A stretch of 18,719 nucleotides of DNA from an uncultured Eggerthellaceae bacterium (GCA_934630905.1 CAKTXN010000027.1:1-18719); one strand, 5' to 3'. Shown: positions 8,544-15,520, numbered from the stretch's first letter. Notes: generated by a model not told the origin, from the letters alone. Numbers and translations: made by a program.

Positions 8544-9713
8544 TTACAACTTTCTCCAGACCATCTTATTCACGACGCCTACGTAGGATTGGATTATCTT
8601 AACGACCTTGTCGGATACGTTCTCGTCAATATAGTTCGGAACAGGAAGTCCATGACCACCCTCCGCCTCCATTGAAACCGCCACATCTACCGCCTGCAAC
8701 AACCCTTTTGCGTCGATACCCGAGAGAATAAAACAAGCCTTATCGAGAGCCTCAGGGCGCTCGGTAGACGTGCGAATGCACACTGCAGGGAATGGCTTGC
8801 CAATAGAGGCGAAGAAGCTAGACTCCTCCGGCAGAGTGCCAGAATCGCTAACTACACAAAACGCATTGGCCTGCAAGCAGTTATAGTCATGAAAACCCAG
8901 CGGTTCGTGACGGATAACGCGCTTATCCAGCTGGAACCCAGAAGATTCCAGACGATTTCGGCTGCGAGGATGGCAGCTATACAGAATCGGCATGTCGTAT
9001 TTTTCGGCCATTGCGTTCACTGCATTAAATAAGCTCTCAAAGTTGGCCTGAGTGTCGATATTCTCCTCACGATGGGCGGAAAGCAGAATATATTTACCCT
9101 TCTCCAAGCCCAACTTTGCATGGATATCGGATGCATTGATCTTGCCCAAGTTCTTGTGAAGCACTTCGGCCATAGGAGAACCGGTCACATAAGTGCGCTC
9201 TCGTGGCAAGCCAGTCTCTGCAAGGTATCGACGAGCATGTTCAGAGTAGGCCATATTGACGTCAGAAATAATGTCAACAATGCGACGATTCGTTTCTTCG
9301 GGCAAGCATTCGTCTTTGCAGCGATTTCCCGCCTCCATATGGAAAATGGGAATATGCAGACGTTTTGCACCAATAACCGATAAGCAGCTGTTCGTGTCAC
9401 CTAAAACCAAAACGGCATCGGGCTTGATTTCGGCCATAAGATCGTAGCTCGAAGCAATGATGTTGCCCATGGTTTGCCCCAGGCCTTCGCCTACGCAGTT
9501 CAGGTAAACATCAGGATCATCCAACTTCAAATCCTTGAAAAACACGCCATTTAAGTTGTAATCGTAGTTTTGTCCGGTATGCGCAAGAATCGTATCGAAG
9601 TATTTGCGACACTTCTTAATGACCTCGCTCAAGCGGATGATCTCGGGACGCGTGCCCACAATGATCAAGAGCTTCAAGCGACCGTCGTTTTTGAAAGAAA
9701 CGTCAAAAACCAC
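8544..9713 (-). CDS. UDP-HexNAc 2-epimerase, CapG/FnlC/WbjD type
   Basis: A 389-residue non-hydrolysing UDP-N-acetylhexosamine 2-epimerase (WecB superfamily). Motifs: GTRPEIIRL (20-28), LGDTNS (104-109), HMEAGNR (125-131), LPEETNRR (137-144), SAHREEN (212-218), SDSGTLPEE (289-297) and TERPEAL (317-323). In the S. aureus CapE/F/G and P. aeruginosa WbjB/C/D pathways the third enzyme epimerises C2 of UDP-6-deoxy-L-talosamine to give UDP-N-acetyl-L-fucosamine. The preceding CapF- and CapE-type genes make that the best assignment over plain UDP-GlcNAc to UDP-ManNAc conversion. Start GTG 9713 has GAGGAGG seven bases upstream; this ribosome site is formed by the last Glu-Glu-Val codons and stop of the CapF-type gene, which ends two bases earlier. 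Confidence 0.9.
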   Translation of the reverse strand: MVFDVSFKNDGRLKLLIIVGTRPEIIRLSEVIKKCRKYFDTILAHTGQNYDYNLNGVFFKDLKLDDPDVYLNCVGEGLGQTMGNIIASSYDLMAEIKPDAVLVLGDTNSCLSVIGAKRLHIPIFHMEAGNRCKDECLPEETNRRIVDIISDVNMAYSEHARRYLAETGLPRERTYVTGSPMAEVLHKNLGKINASDIHAKLGLEKGKYILLSAHREENIDTQANFESLFNAVNAMAEKYDMPILYSCHPRSRNRLESSGFQLDKRVIRHEPLGFHDYNCLQANAFCVVSDSGTLPEESSFFASIGKPFPAVCIRTSTERPEALDKACFILSGIDAKGLLQAVDVAVSMEAEGGHGLPVPNYIDENVSDKVVKIIQSYVGVVNKMVWRKL

Positions 9714-9715
9714 GC

Positions 9716-10912
9716 CTATACCTCCTCGTAATACGTATCGGGATGCGCCGGATCGAAAACCTCATTACAAGTCATAACGGTAACAAGATCCTCGGTATCA
9801 CTCAAGTTGATAATATTGTGCGTCCAACCGGGAACCATATGCACGGCTTCAATCTTATCACCAGATACTTCGAACTCTACGGTTTCGCCCGTATTGATGT
9901 TGCGCTCCTGAATAAGACCATGACCTTTGACTACAATGAACAACTCCCATTTAGAGTTGTGCCAATGCTGGCCTTTGGTTATTCCCGGCTTAGAGATGTT
10001 GATTGACACCTGGCCGCAATCAGCCGTATGGACAAGCTCCGTAAAGCTACCGCGCGCATCAGCATTCATTTTGAGCGCGTATTTGAAGGCATCGGTTGGC
10101 AGGTACATCAAATAAAGCGAATACAGTTTTTTCGCAAAAGAGCCCTCGGGCATCTTGGGCATCATGAGCGTTTGCGGCTGCTCCTTGAACCGCAAAAGCA
10201 GCTCAATAATCTGACCAAGCGTCACGTTGTGAGTTGCTGGCACGTAGCAAAAACGGCCCGTTTCCGCGGCAACAGCATGCACGCCATCGAATTCGCAGCG
10301 TGCCTCCTTGCCTTCGAGCAGGTCAAACATGCCTTGTACCAAATCATCAATATAGAGCAGCTCAAGCTCAACGGACGGATCGTTCACCGTATACGGCTGG
10401 TCATTCGCAATAGCCCAGCAAAACGTGCTAACCGCGCTGTTATAGTTGGGCTTTGAATGACCCATCAAGTTGGGAAAGCGATAGACGGCAACTTTCGCAC
10501 CCGTTTCCTGCGCGTAGGCGAAAAACAGGTCCTCTCCCGCTTTTTTGCTCCGGCCATACTCGCTGTTGCCGAAACGTCCCGCAAGCGTGGCCTGGATGGA
10601 TGAAGACAGCATAACGGGGCATGTATTTCCCGCAGCTTTCAACTCATCAAGCAACTGCGAAGCAAAACCGAAATTGCCCTCCATGAATTCATTGACATTT
10701 TGGGGACGGTTCACACCCGCCAAATTGAACACGAAATCCGCCTGAGCGCACCATTCATGCAGCTGCTCCGGAGTGGAGTCAAGATCATATTCGTAAATCT
10801 CTTCGATATGCAGGTCGGGACGCGTGCGATCTTTGCCATCACGCACGTTTTTCAAGTTGTTCACCAGGGCGCATCCCACCATGCCCTTGGCACCTGTAAC
10901 CAAAATTTTCAT
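9716..10912 (-). CDS. capF: CapF-type UDP-sugar reductase with C-terminal cupin (FnlB/WbjC)
   Basis: A 398-residue two-domain enzyme. Residues 1 to about 270 form a short-chain dehydrogenase domain: VTGAKGMVG (5-13, nucleotide-binding glycines), NLAGVNRP (63-70) and catalytic Y119-G-R-S-K123. Residues 300-398 form a cupin domain with the metal-binding cluster GQHWHNSKWELF (314-325) and a further histidine at PGWTHN (361-366). This SDR-cupin arrangement is characteristic of CapF/FnlB/WbjC, which handles the 4-keto-6-deoxy intermediate (epimerisation at C3 and NADPH reduction at C4) on the way to UDP-L-FucNAc. I chose ATG 10912, where the Rossmann strand MKILVTG begins, over an in-frame ATG at 10936 lying inside the previous gene. 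It then follows that gene by two bases, as the CapG-type gene follows this one. Confidence 0.92.
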   Translation of the reverse strand: MKILVTGAKGMVGCALVNNLKNVRDGKDRTRPDLHIEEIYEYDLDSTPEQLHEWCAQADFVFNLAGVNRPQNVNEFMEGNFGFASQLLDELKAAGNTCPVMLSSSIQATLAGRFGNSEYGRSKKAGEDLFFAYAQETGAKVAVYRFPNLMGHSKPNYNSAVSTFCWAIANDQPYTVNDPSVELELLYIDDLVQGMFDLLEGKEARCEFDGVHAVAAETGRFCYVPATHNVTLGQIIELLLRFKEQPQTLMMPKMPEGSFAKKLYSLYLMYLPTDAFKYALKMNADARGSFTELVHTADCGQVSINISKPGITKGQHWHNSKWELFIVVKGHGLIQERNINTGETVEFEVSGDKIEAVHMVPGWTHNIINLSDTEDLVTVMTCNEVFDPAHPDTYYEEV

Positions 10913-10914
10913 GT

Positions 10915-11961
10915 TTACAGCTCTCCCGCTAGGCATTTCTGCACGTACTCGGCAGTTTTGATTTTCTCAATGGTGCCCGCAACATCCAGCAGATTCGTGT
11001 TGTGGCTGGTGTAAGCTTCATCAGCCTGCGTGTTGACTTCGCCTTGCACCACAAACTGATCGTAGTTCAAATCACGCGTATCGGCGCAAACACGATAGTA
11101 ATTGCCCATATCGTGAGCACGCAAGCGCTCTTCGCGCGTCATAAGCGTCTCGTACAGCTTCTCGCCGTGACGCGTGCCGATAACCTGCACACCTGTTTTC
11201 CCGAAAAGCTCCTGAACCGCTTCCGCCAAGTCGCCAATGGTGGAAGCATCGGCCTTTTGGATGAACAAATCGCCTGGATGCGCGTTCTCGAACGCAAAGC
11301 AGACCAAGTCGACCGCTTCATCTAGGTTCATAAGGAAACGCGTCATGTGCGGGTCGGTTACCGTAACGGGCTTTCCTTCGCGAATCTGATCGATGAACAG
11401 AGGGATCACGCTGCCGCGACTGCACATGACGTTGCCGTAGCGCGTGCAGCAAATTGTTGTACGACCAGCGCCGTTGCGTGCGTTCGCGTAGATGATAGAT
11501 TCCATCATGGCCTTTGACTTGCCCATTGCGTTAATGGGATACGCCGCTTTATCGGTAGAAAGGCATACAACCTTTTCTACGCCCTGAGAAATGGCAGCAT
11601 GCAGCACATTGTCGGTGCCAATAACGTTCGTGCGCACCGCTTCCATAGGGAAAAATTCGCAGCTAGGCACTTGCTTGAGCGCCGCTGCATGGAAAATGTA
11701 ATCGACGCCGTACATGGCATCATGCACGCTTTGAGCGTTGCGTACATCGCCAATGTAGAAGCGAACTTTGTTTGCCAGTTCAGGAGCATGAGCCTGCAGG
11801 TCGTGGCGCATATCATCTTGCTTCTTCTCATCGCGACTGAAAATGCGAATCTCGCCAATTTCCGAACCCAAAAAGTGCTTAAGGACGGTCGAGCCAAAAG
11901 AACCCGTGCCGCCCGTGATCATCAGGGTTTTATCTTTGAAGGCGCTCATATTAGCAGCCAT
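10915..11961 (-). CDS. capE: UDP-GlcNAc 4,6-dehydratase/5-epimerase, CapE/FnlA type
   Basis: A 348-residue extended SDR enzyme catalysing the first step from UDP-GlcNAc in L-FucNAc synthesis: C4 oxidation, C6 dehydration and C5 inversion. Motifs: ITGGTGSFGS (15-24) binds the nucleotide, FSRDEKKQ lies near 41-48, FHAAALKQVP near 90-99, and the active site reads STDKAAYPINAMGKSKAMME. There the usual catalytic Tyr of Y-x-x-x-K is replaced by Met (M-G-K-S-K), the hallmark of inverting FlaA1/CapE-type dehydratases. No transmembrane helix is present, so it is the short soluble class. ATG 11961 has AAGGAAC seven bases upstream and overlaps the fusion gene's end by 11 bases. The PseB/FlaA1 pathway is the alternative, but the adjacent CapF- and CapG-type genes settle it. 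Confidence 0.92.
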   Translation of the reverse strand: MAANMSAFKDKTLMITGGTGSFGSTVLKHFLGSEIGEIRIFSRDEKKQDDMRHDLQAHAPELANKVRFYIGDVRNAQSVHDAMYGVDYIFHAAALKQVPSCEFFPMEAVRTNVIGTDNVLHAAISQGVEKVVCLSTDKAAYPINAMGKSKAMMESIIYANARNGAGRTTICCTRYGNVMCSRGSVIPLFIDQIREGKPVTVTDPHMTRFLMNLDEAVDLVCFAFENAHPGDLFIQKADASTIGDLAEAVQELFGKTGVQVIGTRHGEKLYETLMTREERLRAHDMGNYYRVCADTRDLNYDQFVVQGEVNTQADEAYTSHNTNLLDVAGTIEKIKTAEYVQKCLAGEL

Positions 11962-14377
11962 GCTTCGTTCCTTTCAGTGCGTCAAGTTCGGCGCATAATT
12001 TATCGAAATAGGCATCTTTTGAAAAATGCTCATGGCAATAATTCATGCCATTCTCCCCCATTTTGCGGCGCTCATCAGCAGAAAGCGCTGCAAATTCGCG
12101 GCAGATATCCACCAAACCCCGTGCGTCTTCCGCATTGCAGCACAAACCGCACCGGGCATCTTCGACAACTTCTTTTGCAGCACCCAAAATTGTACCAAGA
12201 ACAGGCTTTCCTGCCGCCATATAAGACTGAATCTTCCGCGGAAGTGTATAACCCAAAATGGGACTGTCTGCAAAAGTTGCCAGCATCGCATCGGCCTTTG
12301 CGTAATAGGCCGGCATTTCCTCAAGAGGATGCCGCCCGTGGAACACCACGTTATTGGCCTGCAACTCCTGAGCTAGCTTCTTGCAATTATCCAACTCGGA
12401 GCCCGAACCGACAATATGGAATACGAAGCCTTCGCCTTTAAGCTGCGCCGCGGCGCGAATTGCTGTCTGCACCGATTGCGCCGCGCCAACATTTCCCGCA
12501 AACATAACATTAATTGCGCTGTCGGGGAAATCGCTGAGGGTAATGTTACATGCGCTTGGCACGGCCTCGTTGAAAATATCTTCTGCATACTGGGGCAGAT
12601 AAAGAGCGTCTTGCGCGTTGACGCCAACCGTGTTGAAAAGGTATTCAGCAAAGCGCTTTGATGTTACCGCCAGCTTGTCGGCAGCAGAATAAATATTGTG
12701 CGAAACCTGCAAGTAGTGGTTGTAAATAGCGCTGCCGGCTTTGATTCCGCCTGCAGTAAGGCATTCAGGCCAAATATCAACAACGTGCAACAGAACAGGG
12801 GTTTTGTATTTCTTCGCAACCTCAAGCGCTGGACACGCCATCATAACAGGCGACGTCTGATATGAATACACCACGTCAAAGCCTTCTCCTGAAAGGCGAG
12901 CAAGAGCATTGCCCCTGCGCTTGAAGCTGTAGTAGTTCAGTACGCGATTGATAGCACCTGTTTTTCGAGGTCGCAGCTTGCAGCGCATGATGCGCACCCC
13001 GTTATGCACCTCTTCGGTCACGTGTGCGTTTTCGTAGCCGGGATAAAGTTTTCCTTCGGGATAATTCGGCTGGCCTGTAAGCACCGTCACATCGTAACCG
13101 CGCCGCACCAGCTCTTCACAGATATCAGTTGTCGCAAACGGCTCGGGCCAGTAATGCTGCGACACGAAAAGGACGCGTGTTACGTTGGGGTCGATTTTCT
13201 CGATTAGGCCGCGTTCTTCGCGAATGGCATCAAGCGCCGCCTCTTGCTTTTCGCGCTTCTTCTTGCGTAGACTCAAGCGGCCTTCGGGATAATAACGACC
13301 CATGATCTTGCCGAAAAGGCCCAACTTCCAAATCAAAAATGCCGCGAACAGAATATCGGCAATCAGCACAACAACGGACACGCTTGTAGGCGCACGATAA
13401 ATCGCAATGCCAGTACCTGCGAAAACAGCGCACATAAGGTAAATATCGAACACCACATGACGCTGGCTGAATCCCTTCTGAAGTAGCACATGGTGAATAT
13501 GGTTCTTATCGGGCAAGCTAATAGGTACACCCTTGATTTTGCGCCGCACAATAGCGGCAAACGTGTCAATAACCGGCACTGCGGCAATTACCACCGGCAC
13601 CACGATCGATGCCAATCCTGCATAGCGCATCGCGCCCGAAAGGGACACAATGCCCAGCGCAAAGCCAAGAGACAGCGATCCGCAATCTCCCATGAACAGC
13701 TTTGCGGGATGAAAGTTGAAGCGCAAAAATGCAAGGCACGATGCCGCAACGGCAATTGCCATAATCAGAACCGAATAGACGACGCCTGCAGCCGCCAGTA
13801 TAGCAAACGCAGTGGCAGCAATGCACGTGACACCCGCCGCCAAACCGTCAAGGCCGTCGATAAGATTAATCACGTTCGCAAACGACACAAGGTAAATTAC
13901 CGTAATGGGATATGCCATGAAGTCAAAATCGATATACATCTGCAAGCCCGTGATATGAATGCCGTGGATAACAATTCCCGATGCAACAACAATCGATGCT
14001 GCAACAATTTGACCCACGAATTTAGTACGGGCACGTAATTGCAAAATGTCATCGGCAGCGCCCATGGCGAACATGAAGCAAAAACCCAGCAGCAAAGCCA
14101 ACGGATTCGCTGAAGTCGCTTTACCAATTGCAAATTCAGGGGGAACCGCACCAATCCGAACACCCACTGACAACAGCAATGCGCTGGTCAATACAATGCC
14201 CGAGAACAGCGCAATGCCACCCATGCGCGTTGTGGGGTTGGTGTGAACGCGGCGCTCGGACGGCATGTCGATGGCACCCACTTTCGTTGCAAATTTCATC
14301 GACACGGGCACCATAAGATACGTTATAAGGAATGCAATTACAGCTGCAGCGACGCAGGTTGCAGGAACAGACAACAC
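11951..14377 (-). CDS. Fused polyprenyl-P sugar-1-phosphate transferase and GT4 glycosyltransferase
   Basis: An 808-residue fusion and the first gene of the operon. Residues 1 to about 355 are a WecA/TagO/MraY-family transferase with about eleven helices, the D109-D110 pair, NLIDGLDGLAAG (171-182), FNFHPAKLFMGDCGS (220-234, key D231) and the cytoplasmic H-I-H-H motif (293-296). It would load a HexNAc-1-phosphate onto a polyprenyl phosphate. A charged linker (about 361-398, rich in K, R and E) leads to a GT4 domain from about residue 400: LFVSQHYWPEPFATTD, LTGQPNYPEGKLYPGY (434-449), VVDIWPEC (532-539), MFAGNVGAAQ (625-634) and LPRKIQSYMAAGKPV (712-726). That domain resembles WbuB, a putative L-FucNAc transferase of E. 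coli O26. The reading frame is continuous with no stop at the junction. The start is GTG 14377 with AGGGG eight bases upstream. It would perform the first two membrane-side steps of repeat assembly. Confidence 0.9.
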   Translation of the reverse strand: MLSVPATCVAAAVIAFLITYLMVPVSMKFATKVGAIDMPSERRVHTNPTTRMGGIALFSGIVLTSALLLSVGVRIGAVPPEFAIGKATSANPLALLLGFCFMFAMGAADDILQLRARTKFVGQIVAASIVVASGIVIHGIHITGLQMYIDFDFMAYPITVIYLVSFANVINLIDGLDGLAAGVTCIAATAFAILAAAGVVYSVLIMAIAVAASCLAFLRFNFHPAKLFMGDCGSLSLGFALGIVSLSGAMRYAGLASIVVPVVIAAVPVIDTFAAIVRRKIKGVPISLPDKNHIHHVLLQKGFSQRHVVFDIYLMCAVFAGTGIAIYRAPTSVSVVVLIADILFAAFLIWKLGLFGKIMGRYYPEGRLSLRKKKREKQEAALDAIREERGLIEKIDPNVTRVLFVSQHYWPEPFATTDICEELVRRGYDVTVLTGQPNYPEGKLYPGYENAHVTEEVHNGVRIMRCKLRPRKTGAINRVLNYYSFKRRGNALARLSGEGFDVVYSYQTSPVMMACPALEVAKKYKTPVLLHVVDIWPECLTAGGIKAGSAIYNHYLQVSHNIYSAADKLAVTSKRFAEYLFNTVGVNAQDALYLPQYAEDIFNEAVPSACNITLSDFPDSAINVMFAGNVGAAQSVQTAIRAAAQLKGEGFVFHIVGSGSELDNCKKLAQELQANNVVFHGRHPLEEMPAYYAKADAMLATFADSPILGYTLPRKIQSYMAAGKPVLGTILGAAKEVVEDARCGLCCNAEDARGLVDICREFAALSADERRKMGENGMNYCHEHFSKDAYFDKLCAELDALKGTKHGC

Positions 14378-14607
14378 GAGCTCCGCCCCTATTCAATCAC
14401 GCTGCCAACAAGCTTGCCAAGTAAATGACACCTTGCGGATATGCGACTAAAAGACGCATTAATTGCGCCCAAATTTACACTTAAATTCAGCACTTGGAAA
14501 CCCTTTACATGCTTATACGTTCGCTCATATGCTCGTAAGATTAACATTTTACAAGAGATGTACTATCAGGTTTCACATTATCGCGTTTCGCCTTGCCCGA
14601 CGCAACA

Positions 14608-14623
14608 CTTGACCAGAATTTGC
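14608..14623 (+). repeat. CTTGACCAGAA motif, copy A
   Basis: CTTGACCAGAATTTGC; 15 of 16 bases are identical to copy B at 14685-14700, 77 bases downstream in the same orientation. Divergent relatives occur at 15818-15833 and, as GACCAGAA only, at 15841-15848. Confidence 0.6.
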
Positions 14624-14684
14624 CACAGAAATAGTTACGATTTATCAATGAATGGTAGTTTTTCTATCATTACACGAATGCAAT

Positions 14685-14700
14685 CTTGACCAGAAGTTGC
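14685..14700 (+). repeat. CTTGACCAGAA motif, copy B
   Basis: CTTGACCAGAAGTTGC, which runs directly into the left 21-bp flanking repeat (the two overlap from 14694). See copy A at 14608-14623. Confidence 0.6.
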
Positions 14701-14714
14701 TCGCTTTTGCAAAA
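14694..14714 (+). repeat. Left copy of 21-bp direct repeat flanking the toxin-antitoxin module
   Basis: This copy begins AAGTTGC, has TCGC in the middle and ends TTTGCAAAA. It matches 15500-15520 at 19 of 21 positions. It lies just upstream of the toxin promoter. Confidence 0.7.
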
Positions 14715-14717
14715 GGC

Positions 14718-14746
14718 TTGATTTTTTTAGCTTCCTTTTATATTAT
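14718..14746 (+). promoter_or_regulatory. Promoter of the toxin-antitoxin pair
   Basis: A sigma-70-type promoter: TTGATT at 14718-14723, a 17-base spacer, then TATTAT at 14741-14746, in AT-rich DNA. Transcription would start near 14753, giving a leader of about 33 bases to the TTG start at 14787. Confidence 0.65.
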
Positions 14747-14762
14747 TTCGGTTATAACCGAA
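14747..14762. promoter_or_regulatory. 16-bp palindrome, probable antitoxin operator
   Basis: TTCGGTTATAACCGAA is a perfect 16-base palindrome that directly follows the TATTAT box and covers the expected transcription start. XRE-type antitoxins of HigA type repress their own operon through palindromes placed over the promoter, so this is the likely binding site of the protein encoded at 15214-15498. The DNA-binding assignment is inference. Confidence 0.65.
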
Positions 14763-14786
14763 TATACTAAAGGAAGCGACGATGCT

Positions 14787-15230
14787 TTGAACTATACATT
14801 AGAGCCATTTCCTCTTTCGGATCAGTCTTACTCTCCAACAGTTTTCTTTTTATCGAAAGAGGGAACAAACCCGATTCAGGATTTTTACAAACAAAACAAG
14901 GATGCAGAAGCGACAAGAAAGATTGCCATTGCTGTACGTTCAGTCAGCGAGCGAGGATTTAATGCTTCAGTGCAAACAAGGCTGTTGAGAAAACTCAAAG
15001 GAATTAATAAGCGTAACGATTTTTATGAGATACGTGCGCACGGCTGTATGGCACGGGCCTTTTCCTTCCTTGTTGAAAGCGAGACAATTCTTGTCGTTGC
15101 ATTTATCGAGAAAGTACATTCAGGACAAGCGGACAACGAAACAAGACGTGCAGCGAAAAAACTCGACTCACTGCGATTGGCCCTTGAAAAGGAGCTTGAA
15201 AGAAGGAGAAACGATGAGCGAATTCAATAA
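14787..15230 (+). CDS. HigB/Gp49-like toxin of a type II toxin-antitoxin pair
   Basis: A 147-residue protein with the RelE-superfamily Gp49-like (HigB) pattern: SPTVFFLSKEGTNPIQDF (16-33) near the N-terminus; then RLLRKLKGINKRNDFYEIRAHG (65-86), where family members carry a L-K-x-L-x-G-x-x-L-Y-E-I-R type strand; then ARAFSFLVESETILVVAFIEKV (89-110); then a basic helical tail. Family members are ribosome-dependent mRNA endonucleases. The start is TTG 14787: AAAGGAAG lies ten bases upstream, it falls downstream of the promoter, and no in-frame ATG or GTG precedes the domain. The alternative ATG at 14652 would add 45 hydrophobic, unrelated residues. Its end overlaps the antitoxin gene by 17 bases; toxin-first order is typical of higBA. 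The catalytic residues cannot be named with certainty. Confidence 0.75.
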   Translation: MNYTLEPFPLSDQSYSPTVFFLSKEGTNPIQDFYKQNKDAEATRKIAIAVRSVSERGFNASVQTRLLRKLKGINKRNDFYEIRAHGCMARAFSFLVESETILVVAFIEKVHSGQADNETRRAAKKLDSLRLALEKELERRRNDERIQ

Positions 15231-15498
15231 TGAAAAAATGATTTTTGGTGACATGGAATTGCCTCGCCCGACAGCAGATGAAATTGCGTTTGAGGCATCA
15301 ATGGATTTTTCAAACCAAGTAGTTGCGCATTGCTCAGAGAAAGGGATGTCTTTTGTTGAATTGGCTGCGAAACTAGGAATCAAACCCTCGACTTTGTCTG
15401 AAAAACTAAATGGACAAAACCTTACGCTGAAAAGTATGGCGGCAATGGCCCTTGCCTTGGACTGTAGGTTTGAAGCACCTCGACTAGTTGATGAATAG
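15214..15498 (+). CDS. XRE-family antitoxin (HigA-like)
   Basis: A 94-residue protein whose second half is a Cro/CI-type helix-turn-helix: MSFVELAAKLGIKPSTLSEKLNG spans about residues 46-68, with the recognition helix at P-S-T-L-S-E-K-L. The N-terminal 40 residues are acidic and proline-containing (MELPRPTADE) and probably form the part that neutralises the toxin. ATG 15214 has AAGGAG six bases upstream and lies inside the last codons of the toxin gene, so the two are co-translated. It is expected to bind the toxin and to repress the promoter through the palindrome at 14747-14762. Toxin-antitoxin assignment rests on the paired, overlapping genes with matching families. Confidence 0.8.
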   Translation: MSEFNNEKMIFGDMELPRPTADEIAFEASMDFSNQVVAHCSEKGMSFVELAAKLGIKPSTLSEKLNGQNLTLKSMAAMALALDCRFEAPRLVDE

Positions 15499-15499
15499 C

Positions 15500-15520
15500 A
15501 AGTTGTTCGCATTTGCAAAA
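15500..15520 (+). repeat. Right copy of 21-bp direct repeat flanking the toxin-antitoxin module
   Basis: This copy begins AAGTTGT, has TCGC in the middle and ends TTTGCAAAA. It differs from 14694-14714 at two positions and starts two bases after the antitoxin stop codon. The pair brackets the module closely, as expected of a transferred cassette or a duplicated control site. Confidence 0.7.

Larger units (their letters stand above)
14378..14786. other. Divergent intergenic control region
   Basis: There is no convincing gene in these 409 bases, which separate the leftward polysaccharide operon from the rightward toxin-antitoxin pair. An ATG at 14652 opens a frame joined to the toxin, but it has no ribosome site and its first 45 codons are a hydrophobic stretch upstream of the toxin promoter. 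The region contains two near-identical CTTGACCAGAA motifs (14608 and 14685), an eight-pair hairpin (14651-14671), the left 21-bp flanking repeat (14694-14714) and the toxin promoter with its palindrome. For the leftward operon the leader is at least 150 bases if it starts near a TAAAAT box at 14551-14546 on the minus strand. That box has no good -35 partner, so the promoter remains uncertain. Confidence 0.6.

Noticed and set aside
11599..12441. 280-residue open frame on the plus strand across the CapE-type and fusion genes
   Set aside because: It spans the junction of two well-supported genes on the other strand, reads as low-similarity His/Arg-rich sequence and has no ribosome site of note.
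14546..14551. TAAAAT on the minus strand as the -10 box of the polysaccharide operon
   Set aside because: No acceptable -35 lies at 16-18 bases, so it is mentioned as a possibility but not listed as a promoter.
14652..14786. N-terminal extension of the toxin from ATG 14652 with a hydrophobic segment
   Set aside because: There is no ribosome site, the ATG is within a hairpin, and the promoter lies downstream of it. The RelE/HigB-like domain begins after 14787.
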